5,598 bases of DNA from positions 5,640 through 11,237 of the forward strand of contig DPJP01000478.1 in the NCBI GenBank assembly GCA_003542955.1, written 5' to 3'. This stretch comes from Armatimonadota bacterium. Its GTDB lineage: Bacteria > Armatimonadota > Zipacnadia > Zipacnadales > UBA11051. This document shows positions 1 to 5,598 of the stretch, piece by piece (position 1 is the first letter of the stretch; every line of letters starts with the position of its first letter). The translations under genes were made by a program, and so were the position numbers. The notes beneath the pieces are model-generated. The model did not search any database. It worked only from the letters and a program-made list of their open reading frames with translations, and was not told the DNA's origin.

Positions 1-1754
1 CCCTCCCCGTAGGTCATCCCCATGAATGCATAGAAGCGCTTGCCATCGAAGGCGGGGTTGGCCTTCATCTTCCGCAGCGCCTCACACCAGATCGGGTACA
101 TGTCGACGTATTTCTGGCCGCTGCTGAACTCATCGGCCCAGATGCCGCTCATCTTCGGGTGCTGGAAGCCGGGCACTTCGGTCCAGAACGTATAGGCCTC
201 GTCGGCGGTATCGACCCATGGCAAGTGCCGCTGGGTCATCCACTGCCGCCCCATTGCGGTCCACTCCTGCACCTGCGGCTCCTGGTCATCCGAGCCCCTG
301 CCGATGATGGTGTTGTAGTGCGGCAGGCAGTGCTTGTTGAGCCACTCCCAGGTGTAGTCGCCGGTCTCGGGCACAAGCGGGTTGGCGCCGTACATCGAGT
401 AGAACAGCTCGCCGATGGCTCGGACCTCGAGCTTCCAGGCTTTCGCCGTGCCGCCGTGGCCGACGGTGTGTTCGCCCTCCGGCAGGTACCGCATCGCCTC
501 GAAGGCGCCGTTGCCGGCGGGCTGGAGAGGGACCTCTTCCCCATCGATACTGAGCTTTGGCACAAGCATGATATGGGGGCCCTGGGGCGGTGTCAGCAGC
601 ACGTAGACCCAGCCCTCGCGCGGGTTGTGGATGATGTACTGCGGCTCCGTCGCCGGGTCAACATTGAGCAACTCGAAGACGAGGTTGTTGAGCACCTTGA
701 CACCGCGCTGCGGGCTGAAGCGGGGGTCCATCTCGGGCCAGGTGACCTCGCGAGTGCGGGCGCGGCCGACGGCGGCGCCATCGGCTCCACGGCCCTCGAC
801 GGTGACACTGAGCCGCCCGGGCGGCTGCTGCTGGAGGTCGATGATGGTCTCGCGCCATGAGTGCGTGTTATCCGGGGCGATATCGGCCTCCGCAATGGGG
901 GCGTCGGCGCCGTCGCGCGTTACTCGGACATGGAACACGATCCCCTCAGGCAGCGGCCGCATGAGACCGTACTCGGCCTTGACCAGCAACCGGCCGGATT
1001 GGGCGGACGCGGTCGTGGTGATCGCGGGACCGGTGAAGTCGGCAACATTCTTCCCGAACGCCTCCGCATGCTGCTTGTAGAGCATCCCGACCTGCACTGG
1101 TGTGAGCGCCTCGGGATATACGGTGACCTCATCAACCATGCCGGGCAGGAAGGGCTTGCCGAGGCCCTGGCATGCGCCGATCAGCAGCGGAATGCCGGTG
1201 ACCTCCGGTGTCAAGCTGTAGGAGATAGTGCCGATCACGCTTCCGTCGAGGTAGAAGATGCCTTTGCGGCCGTCAAGGGTGACGACCATGTGCGACCAGG
1301 TATCCAGGGGTGGCTCGGGGAGTGGGCCCTGCTGGTACATGTGGCCGTCGGCGAGCACCCAGATGAGACTCGGGGCGCCGGAGTAGGTGTTGTACGCCAG
1401 CACCAGGCGCTGATCGCCCCAGCCGCCGCCCGATGCGCAGGAGATGATACCGCCCTGCCGGCCGGTGAGCTTCACCCAGAGTGATATCGAGTACGCGGTG
1501 CCGGGCAGGAGGCCCTCGGCCATGCCGAGGTCGATATAGTCATCGACGCCGTCGAGCTGTACGGCCCCCCCAAGGGGGCCCCTCGCCCATTGCGCACCGT
1601 AGAGTGTACCGTTGTTGGCGCGACCGGCCTGGTTGAGCGTGACGGCGCCCTGCCCCTCCTCGAAGGTGTAGTGGCCGACAGGGTCCGGCAACTCCTGGCA
1701 GATGCAGGTGGCTGCCGACATGACACACAGCGCAAACGCGAGCAGTACTCTCAT
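1..1754 (-). CDS. Secreted LamG-domain protein with possible C-terminal hydrolase-like domain (partial, 3' end off window)
   Basis: I translated this frame by hand: it stays open for 584 codons from ATG at 1754 to the left edge, so the C-terminus is missing. Residues 1-19 form a signal peptide (Arg2, then a hydrophobic stretch, cleavage probably just before Gln20), so the protein should be exported. Residues about 25-230 match the laminin-G/concanavalin-like fold (LamG_3 type): FEEGQG at 31-36, LDGVDDYIDLG at 67-77, SISLWVKL at 89-96, a W-H-V-T-DG-YLDG series at 153-171 and MVDEVTVYPEALT at 206-218. Such domains usually bind carbohydrate. Residues 240-340 look like a beta-sandwich. Residues 450-584, with many aromatics and an Asp-Glu at 541-542 (IWADEF), resemble part of a TIM-barrel glycoside hydrolase, but I cannot name a family. 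A GGAG lies 9 nt before the ATG. The gene is divergent from the GH84 gene. The frame is certain, the LamG call strong, the enzymatic role speculative. Confidence 0.9.
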   Translation of the reverse strand, partial: MRVLLAFALCVMSAATCICQELPDPVGHYTFEEGQGAVTLNQAGRANNGTLYGAQWARGPLGGAVQLDGVDDYIDLGMAEGLLPGTAYSISLWVKLTGRQGGIISCASGGGWGDQRLVLAYNTYSGAPSLIWVLADGHMYQQGPLPEPPLDTWSHMVVTLDGRKGIFYLDGSVIGTISYSLTPEVTGIPLLIGACQGLGKPFLPGMVDEVTVYPEALTPVQVGMLYKQHAEAFGKNVADFTGPAITTTASAQSGRLLVKAEYGLMRPLPEGIVFHVRVTRDGADAPIAEADIAPDNTHSWRETIIDLQQQPPGRLSVTVEGRGADGAAVGRARTREVTWPEMDPRFSPQRGVKVLNNLVFELLNVDPATEPQYIIHNPREGWVYVLLTPPQGPHIMLVPKLSIDGEEVPLQPAGNGAFEAMRYLPEGEHTVGHGGTAKAWKLEVRAIGELFYSMYGANPLVPETGDYTWEWLNKHCLPHYNTIIGRGSDDQEPQVQEWTAMGRQWMTQRHLPWVDTADEAYTFWTEVPGFQHPKMSGIWADEFSSGQKYVDMYPIWCEALRKMKANPAFDGKRFYAFMGMTYGE

Positions 1755-1763
1755 CGGTATCAT

Positions 1764-1767
1764 CTCC
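1764..1767 (-). promoter_or_regulatory. Ribosome binding site of the LamG gene
   Basis: On the minus strand this reads GGAG, followed by a 9-nt spacer and then ATG at 1754. This is standard Shine-Dalgarno spacing. It supports the chosen start together with the signal peptide that begins there. Confidence 0.7.
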
Positions 1768-1953
1768 AAAGGCGGCTGGGGATGCAGACACGTTACAGCG
1801 GTTCGCTGCGGGGGGAGGGGAGTCCTGTATTGCGTGGTACAGGTCCGCGCAGCAAAGGCGGCGAAACTGCGAGCATCTCAGACACAGAGGACGATGCTCA
1901 TGGATGTGTGTCGATGCGGAGTTGAGAGTGCTGATACGCCCTCGCTTCGCCTG

Positions 1954-1996
1954 CCTCACCCCCGGCCCCTCTCCGTGGCCGGAGAGGGGAGCCCGG
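1954..1996. repeat. Dispersed-type hairpin repeat (CCCCTCTCC family)
   Basis: The core is a perfect 10-bp inverted repeat, CCCCTCTCCG (1966-1975) and CGGAGAGGGG (1980-1989), closed by a TGGC tetraloop. It is preceded by CCTCACCCCCGG and followed by AGCCCGG, so GG and CC can lengthen the stem past a small bulge. From general knowledge, sequences of the form CTCACCCCCGGCCCCTCTCC...GGAGAGGGG recur between genes in many GC-rich environmental bacteria and often give spurious predicted peptides of the LTPGPSP type. Only one full copy is visible here. A weak half-like stretch, GGGGGGAGGGGAGTCC, lies near 1810-1825. There is no T-tract, so a terminator role is not indicated. Confidence 0.65.
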
Positions 1997-2028
1997 CCGG
2001 GCGGCGGACCGCGTCCTGTCAGGCCCAT

Positions 2029-3708
2029 TTGCGGCGATTCACAGCAGCAATCGCCTGCATCACGGTCCTCCTGCTCACAACCATCGCCACAGCGCAGGAG
2101 ACGCCGGCATACCCGGTGATGAAGGGCCTCCCGCAGAAAGTCGGGCAGCCTTTCTACTCCGGCGGCATTCTCCCCACACCCCAACTGGCCGAGTACTCCG
2201 ACGCGTACTTCGAGATGGTCGACGGGCCGGGTCAGAAGTGGCGCACGACAGTCCACATGGACTACACCGGCCCCGCGCGCAAGCTCATCAACGAGTTGCT
2301 GCGCGACCGCTTCTGGCAGTTCACCCGATGGTTCGGGGATGTCGACTGCGACATGAGCGTAGTCTCGCAGCGGCCGATTGTGTTCGCCCTCGCGGGCACC
2401 GAGGCGGCGAGCACCTACCTGCAGGCCTATGGGCTTGCGGACAAGGCCTCCCTGCTGCAACCGCAGGGGTACATCCTCAGCGTCCGCGAGAACGGCGTGT
2501 TGTGCGTCGGCGCGGATGACCAGGGGATGCTCAACGGCGCGGCATCGCTCATCCAGTTGATACATCCACGCATGCACAGCCTGGTGGCGCGCTGTGCGGA
2601 GATCGTCGATTGGCCGACGTTTCAGGTCCGCTACACGGCCGAGTACCGCCTGCCGGATCGAGACTTCCTCAAGTGGATGATGCTGTACAAGATCAACGGC
2701 TTCGGCGCGTGCTACCGCGGGATGCGCTGGGAGGGCCTCACCGAGGAGCACCGGGTGGGGTTGAAGACCATCGGGGAGTTCATCCGCGAGTACAACACAT
2801 GCCACTTCATGCTGCAGTTCCACATAACCGGCCGCGGCGGCGGCGTGCTCAACATCGCCGACAGGACGCATGTCGAGACACTCCTGCGCACCATTGCCGA
2901 GACGATGGCGCTCTGCCCCACACAGCATGTGATGATCTGCGCGGACGACATCGCCCCGATACTCACCGCGGAGGAGGCTGCGCTGTACGAGCACCCCGCA
3001 CAGGCGCATGCGGTGCTGATGGAGTACGTCTACCAGACGGTCAAGCGGCTCGACCCCGACTGCGTGGTGAGCTACTGCGGCCCCTTCTACCAGGGCCTGC
3101 AGCATCGGAAGTGGGCGGAGGGGTCACCGAGCCGCGAGGCGGGCATGACCTTCATGGAGTACCTCCGGCAGTGGGCAAACAAGGACATCCGCATCGTGTG
3201 GACGGGGCCGGTGACGGAGAGCCTCTCGATCACCGCCGAGGACATTGCCGCGTACAAGGGCCTGATCGGGGAAGAGCGGCAACTGGTCTACTGGGACAAC
3301 ACGTGGCACTACCACCAGCCGCTGCGGAACTTCCACGCCCGGTATCTGCCGGGTTTCGTCGACCACTGCGCCGACGCGACGAGCTACATCAACATCAACG
3401 GCATGGGGCCTATCGGCAAGTTCTTCTCGACCACGGCCAACGACTACTACTGGAATCCGGAAGCGTTCGACTCGGTGCGCTCGCGCAGGCACGCCGTGGC
3501 GCAGTTCATGGGGCCAAACGCCGTGGATGCCGCGGAGGCGCTGTACGCACTCCGGGGCGATACCTACATGGTGGTCTTTCAGAGCATCGTGGACCTGAAG
3601 GCGTTTGATGCGGCGGTGGCGGGGCTGGAGAAGGTGAGCTGGAACAGGGAGCTGGCGGACTACTGCCGTGCGAGCTATGCCGAGGTGGTGAAGCAGAGGG
3701 GGCGGTAG
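2029..3708 (+). CDS. Secreted GH84-like beta-N-acetylglucosaminidase
   Basis: This is a 559-residue protein numbered from TTG at 2029. Residues 1-22 are a good Sec signal peptide (RR, hydrophobic core, ATA before Gln23). Residues about 40-180 resemble the GH20-type domain 2 found ahead of many hexosaminidase barrels, ending in GYILSVRENGVLCVGADDQG (147-166). The barrel carries GH84 landmarks: the catalytic pair Asp306-Asp307 in ICADDIAP, C-x-P-x-Y with Tyr354, VWTGP at 390-394, YWDN at 421-424 and ININGMG at 454-460, then a helical tail. GH84 enzymes remove terminal beta-GlcNAc by substrate-assisted catalysis, the first Asp orienting the acetamido group and the second acting as acid/base. Arg230 and His429 appear to replace a Lys and an Asp that normally hold the sugar, so substrate preference may differ. 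Eleven cysteines in the mature protein is notable. The start is uncertain: only AGG precedes TTG, and ATG 1894, ATG 1900 or GTG 1975 are in-frame alternatives. It is divergent from the LamG gene and convergent with the MBL gene. Confidence 0.85.
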   Translation: MRRFTAAIACITVLLLTTIATAQETPAYPVMKGLPQKVGQPFYSGGILPTPQLAEYSDAYFEMVDGPGQKWRTTVHMDYTGPARKLINELLRDRFWQFTRWFGDVDCDMSVVSQRPIVFALAGTEAASTYLQAYGLADKASLLQPQGYILSVRENGVLCVGADDQGMLNGAASLIQLIHPRMHSLVARCAEIVDWPTFQVRYTAEYRLPDRDFLKWMMLYKINGFGACYRGMRWEGLTEEHRVGLKTIGEFIREYNTCHFMLQFHITGRGGGVLNIADRTHVETLLRTIAETMALCPTQHVMICADDIAPILTAEEAALYEHPAQAHAVLMEYVYQTVKRLDPDCVVSYCGPFYQGLQHRKWAEGSPSREAGMTFMEYLRQWANKDIRIVWTGPVTESLSITAEDIAAYKGLIGEERQLVYWDNTWHYHQPLRNFHARYLPGFVDHCADATSYININGMGPIGKFFSTTANDYYWNPEAFDSVRSRRHAVAQFMGPNAVDAAEALYALRGDTYMVVFQSIVDLKAFDAAVAGLEKVSWNRELADYCRASYAEVVKQRGR

Positions 3709-3952
3709 GGAGGCCGTCTCCAAAGATGCTTGATGTTCGGGGAAAGCCGCATTCCGCAGCCGCGGGACTACCCGTACATCCGGGCAGCGTCACGAGGTCG
3801 GCCCACATGTGCCGCACCGCTATAGACGAGGGATCACATCAGTGGGCCGACCTCGTTCGCGACACACACGACGCGTCGCTCCCTCGTGCGGCCCCTCCCC
3901 GCGCATTCGCCGGCGCGACGTCCAGCGGCCCCTCCTCAACGTCCAAGCTCCA
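3709..3952. other. Convergent intergenic region
   Basis: The 244 bp separate the GH84 stop (TAG 3706-3708) from the MBL stop (TAG, complement of 3953-3955). Apart from the long inverted repeat it holds only short symmetric pieces: a perfect 10-bp palindrome CGACGCGTCG at 3869-3878 and small GC stems near 3765-3785. I see no credible gene here. Open frames that cross it are non-coding frames running antisense to the MBL gene. Confidence 0.6.
3792..3856. repeat. Long inverted repeat between convergent genes; possible bidirectional terminator
   Basis: Arms ACGAGGTCGGCCCAC (3792-3806) and GTGGGCCGACCTCGT (3842-3856) are perfect 15-bp complements. Past a 2-nt bulge (3840-3841) the stem continues with ATGTG (3807-3811) and CACAT (3835-3839), leaving a 23-nt loop. 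It sits between the ends of two convergent genes, 84 nt after the GH84 stop and 97 nt from the MBL stop, which is where a shared terminator would be expected. No T-run follows either arm, so it is not a classic intrinsic terminator. It could instead block read-through, stabilise mRNA 3' ends, or be a small palindromic repeat element. The structure is certain; the function is inferred. Confidence 0.75.
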
Positions 3953-5485
3953 CTACCTCTCCGCCCCAACCTTCGAGCAGCGCCTGACGACCTCGTGCAC
4001 GGAGTGGTAATCCAGCTCCAGGTCGCCAGATGGGCAGAGCGCCCTGACGGCCTCCGCCGCCCAGCCCGCCCACTCGATCACTTTCTCGAACTTGCTCTGT
4101 GCGAATGCGTAGTAGTTGGAGTGGCCTGCAGCCATCACCTCAGGCTGCCATTCGATCACGCGTCGGGCGCTGGGAACATAGCCATCGGCGAAGCGGCTGC
4201 CGTTGTAGGCGCAGAAGCCGCCGGTGCCATTCCACTTCGAGGTCGGGGTGAACGAGTCCCCGGCGAAGAAGACCTTCCTGCCGTCGATCTGCGCCATGAA
4301 GCCGCAATGCCACCAGGTCTGGCCCGGCCAGTGAGTGATGGCGAACTCGTACTCGTTCCACTGCCAGGCGCCCTCTTCGGGCCAGAGGTGGTCCGGCTCG
4401 ATGGGCTCGGGCCGCAGCCAGGGCACGAACATGCTGCCCGGCTCGCGGATCGGCTCGGCGACAATCGGGTGCAGCCACGCCTCGGCGCCGAAGCGCTGGC
4501 GCAGGGCCGGGATGCCGTCGCAGTGGTCATAGTGGTAGTGCGAGACCGCCATCGCGGTGGGAGTGACATGGCCCAGTTCCTCGAGCAGCTCCGCCAGCGA
4601 GCCGAGGTCCGCGACGAAGGGGTCGACCACGAGCGCCTCGCCGGTTTCGGAGACGAGCAGATAGCCGTTGCCGCCGAACTGGTAGAGGTGCTCGGAGCAC
4701 CGATAGGCGCCGCAGTCGAGAGCCTCCATCGGCAGGTAACGGTCCGGCTCGCCGGGGCTTACCTGGCCTTTCGCGTGGTAGAAGCTCATGAGCCGCTCGG
4801 CGAGGACATTGAGCATCGACGCGGGCTCATCGGGGATGACGGGCCCGTGCGAGGGGCAGAGCAGGTCGATAGCGATGCCGCGGAGGCGCACAATGCCCTC
4901 CCAGGCCGCCAGCGCGCCTTCGCCGGTCCAGTGATCCCACTCGAGGTGGAAGGGCTGGTAGACGGTGCCGCCCGCGTGCGCGGCATCGCCACAGAACACG
5001 AGCTGCTTGTCGGCATGGTCGAGGATGATGCTGCATGCGTTGCGCCCGTGCCCGGGGGTATCCATGAAGCGAATGCGCCGCCCACGCCAGAACATGTGGC
5101 CGTTGCCGATGATATTGTAGCGGACGCCGGCGATGCGGCCCGGGGGCGGGCAATAGTTGAGCGGACAGCCCATGAAGAACCACGGCGGCGGGCCGAAGAT
5201 GCCGGCCTTCTCCGGGTCCAGGAAGGTGTCCTCGCCACCCGGGGCGTGGATCGTGAACGGCCACGAATCGTGGCGTGACAGCCCGTGGCACTGCTCGGTG
5301 TGCGCGTGCGTCAGCAGCACGTGCTCGAGCGTCTCGATGCCCAGGCCCGGCAGCGCCCCCAACCACTCGCCGCCGCCGAAGTCGATGGCAATGGCGGCGT
5401 TGCCGTCTCGGACGAGATAGACGTTACAGGTGTCCTCGATCATCCACAGGTCCGGAAGCAGCTCCCGAGGCGTCAACTCACTCAT
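3953..5485 (-). CDS. Tandem metallo-beta-lactamase-fold hydrolase (two MBL domains)
   Basis: This 510-residue protein has no signal peptide and is probably cytosolic. It contains two MBL folds in a row, about 9-250 and 265-505. The halves begin alike (NVYLVRDGNAAIAIDFG at 21-37; GYLLVSETGEALVVDPF at 274-290), suggesting an old duplication or fusion. In the first half the metal motif is HAHTEQ (60-65) where HxHxDH is usual, but His146 (TPGHG), Asp167 (FCGDAA) and His213 (PSHG) are kept. In the second half HYHYDH (316-321), Asp410 (FAGDSF) and His455 (AAGHS) are kept, but Gln389 (PGQT) replaces the usual His; His385 or His393 nearby might stand in. MBL-fold proteins hydrolyse thioesters, phosphodiesters, lactams, lactones or similar bonds, or act as oxidoreductases; the substrate cannot be told from sequence. 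I chose ATG 5485 because a purine-rich Shine-Dalgarno stretch lies just upstream; GTG 5512 is in frame but lacks one. Confidence 0.9.
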   Translation of the reverse strand: MSELTPRELLPDLWMIEDTCNVYLVRDGNAAIAIDFGGGEWLGALPGLGIETLEHVLLTHAHTEQCHGLSRHDSWPFTIHAPGGEDTFLDPEKAGIFGPPPWFFMGCPLNYCPPPGRIAGVRYNIIGNGHMFWRGRRIRFMDTPGHGRNACSIILDHADKQLVFCGDAAHAGGTVYQPFHLEWDHWTGEGALAAWEGIVRLRGIAIDLLCPSHGPVIPDEPASMLNVLAERLMSFYHAKGQVSPGEPDRYLPMEALDCGAYRCSEHLYQFGGNGYLLVSETGEALVVDPFVADLGSLAELLEELGHVTPTAMAVSHYHYDHCDGIPALRQRFGAEAWLHPIVAEPIREPGSMFVPWLRPEPIEPDHLWPEEGAWQWNEYEFAITHWPGQTWWHCGFMAQIDGRKVFFAGDSFTPTSKWNGTGGFCAYNGSRFADGYVPSARRVIEWQPEVMAAGHSNYYAFAQSKFEKVIEWAGWAAEAVRALCPSGDLELDYHSVHEVVRRCSKVGAER

Positions 5486-5489
5486 GGTT

Positions 5490-5499
5490 CCTCTCTCTC
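5490..5499 (-). promoter_or_regulatory. Ribosome binding site of the MBL gene
   Basis: The minus strand reads GAGAGAGAGG, then AACC, then ATG at 5485. The last GAGG is only 4 nt from the ATG, but the run of GAG units offers several registers with better spacing. A GGAGG further upstream (5501-5505) is 15 nt away, too far for this start. The site favours ATG 5485 over the in-frame GTG at 5512. Confidence 0.55.
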
Positions 5500-5557
5500 G
5501 CCTCCACGGCACGAACGCACAGAGCCATGGCTGGTTGCGGCTGTGTCAGAGCACCAC

Positions 5558-5598
5558 CAATGGACTTGAGACTACTTCTGCTCAATGGTCCTTGAGAC
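5558..5598. promoter_or_regulatory. Directly repeated operator-like sequence upstream of the MBL gene
   Basis: CAATGGACTTGAGAC (5558-5572) and CAATGGTCCTTGAGAC (5583-5598) are near-identical direct repeats, differing by one substitution and one inserted base, separated by 10 nt. On the coding strand of the MBL gene they read GTCTCAAG-N2/3-CATTG. They begin about 73 nt upstream of its ATG, a typical place for a regulator binding site. The second copy ends exactly at the window edge, so more copies may follow. They could also be the start of an unrelated repeat or lie in a neighbouring gene. Confidence 0.4.

Larger units (their letters stand above)
1755..2028. other. Divergent intergenic region between LamG and GH84 genes
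   Basis: The 274 bp between the two divergent starts must hold the promoters of both genes if my start choices are right. I found no convincing sigma-70 type -35/-10 pair on either strand. Short dyads that could be operators, but could equally be chance, are CCTGTA-N8-TACAGG (1824-1843) and GAGCATC-N15-GATGCTC (1871-1899). The only strong structure is the hairpin repeat at 1966-1989. The GH84 frame is open through this whole region. I consider that non-coding because the composition is irregular, the hairpin repeat lies within it, and a proper signal peptide begins only at 2029. Confidence 0.5.

Noticed and set aside
159..1484. Plus-strand open frames of about 200-230 codons
   Set aside because: They lie antisense to the LamG gene, which has a signal peptide, a ribosome site and strong domain motifs in one continuous frame.
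1767..1862. Ten-base direct repeat CAAAGGCGGC at 1767-1776 and 1853-1862
   Set aside because: It is short, and a match of this length is plausible by chance in a 274-bp GC-rich region. One copy overlaps the LamG ribosome-site area with no further symmetry.
1838..1870. A possible sigma-70 promoter for the LamG gene (TTGCTG-N17-CAATAC on the minus strand)
   Set aside because: The spacing is right, but both hexamers match the consensus poorly, so it is not better than background.
1540..3105. A 521-codon open frame on the minus strand
   Set aside because: It runs antisense to the GH84 gene and across the divergent intergenic region into the LamG gene in another frame. Its translation has no recognisable motifs and a biased His/Arg/Val/Ala composition typical of antisense frames in GC-rich DNA.
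2029..3708. GH20 hexosaminidase as the identity of the secreted hydrolase
   Set aside because: The N-terminal domain is GH20-like, but the barrel has the Asp-Asp pair and the WTGP and WDN motifs of GH84 and lacks the GH20 Asp-Glu catalytic motif.
3792..3856. Integron attC site or CRISPR-like repeat
   Set aside because: The inverted repeat lacks the RYYYAAC/GTTRRRY core sites of attC, there is only one copy, and no integrase or cas gene is nearby.
3809..5278. A 489-codon open frame on the plus strand
   Set aside because: It is antisense to the MBL gene, whose frame carries clear metal-binding motifs. It also reads through the long inverted repeat, and its product has no recognisable domain.

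Overview
The window looks like chromosomal DNA of a GC-rich (third positions mostly G/C), free-living bacterium, probably from an environmental or metagenome-assembled genome. Two of its three genes encode exported proteins with features (a LamG_3 domain, a GH84-type hydrolase) common in polysaccharide-degrading groups such as Planctomycetota, Armatimonadota, Lentisphaerota and Hydrogenedentota. No marker gene is present, so this placement is only a guess. No tRNA, rRNA, CRISPR array, insertion sequence or phage gene was seen.

Layout: (1) 1-1754, minus strand: the first 584 residues of a secreted protein with an N-terminal laminin-G/concanavalin-like domain, continuing past the left edge. (2) 1755-2028: a divergent intergenic region holding a CCCCTCTCCG/CGGAGAGGGG hairpin repeat close to the next gene. 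(3) 2029-3708, plus strand: a secreted GH84-like beta-N-acetylglucosaminidase with the Asp-Asp catalytic pair, a GH20-type N-terminal domain and two unusual active-site substitutions. (4) 3709-3952: a convergent intergenic region dominated by a long inverted repeat. (5) 3953-5485, minus strand: a cytosolic protein of two tandem metallo-beta-lactamase (MBL) folds, each half lacking different metal ligands. (6) 5486-5598: its upstream region, with a directly repeated operator-like sequence at the right edge.

How the genes fit together (inference): the LamG protein and the GH84 enzyme are divergently transcribed from one 274-bp region and both carry signal peptides. They may bind and trim the same amino-sugar-containing glycoconjugate outside the cytoplasm. 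The MBL protein is convergent to GH84, separated by a strong hairpin, and has no signal peptide, so it is probably a separate transcription unit with an unrelated cytosolic role. No wholly new system is evident. The most interesting points are the altered GH84 active site, the complementary decay of the two MBL sites, and the long hairpin between the convergent genes.
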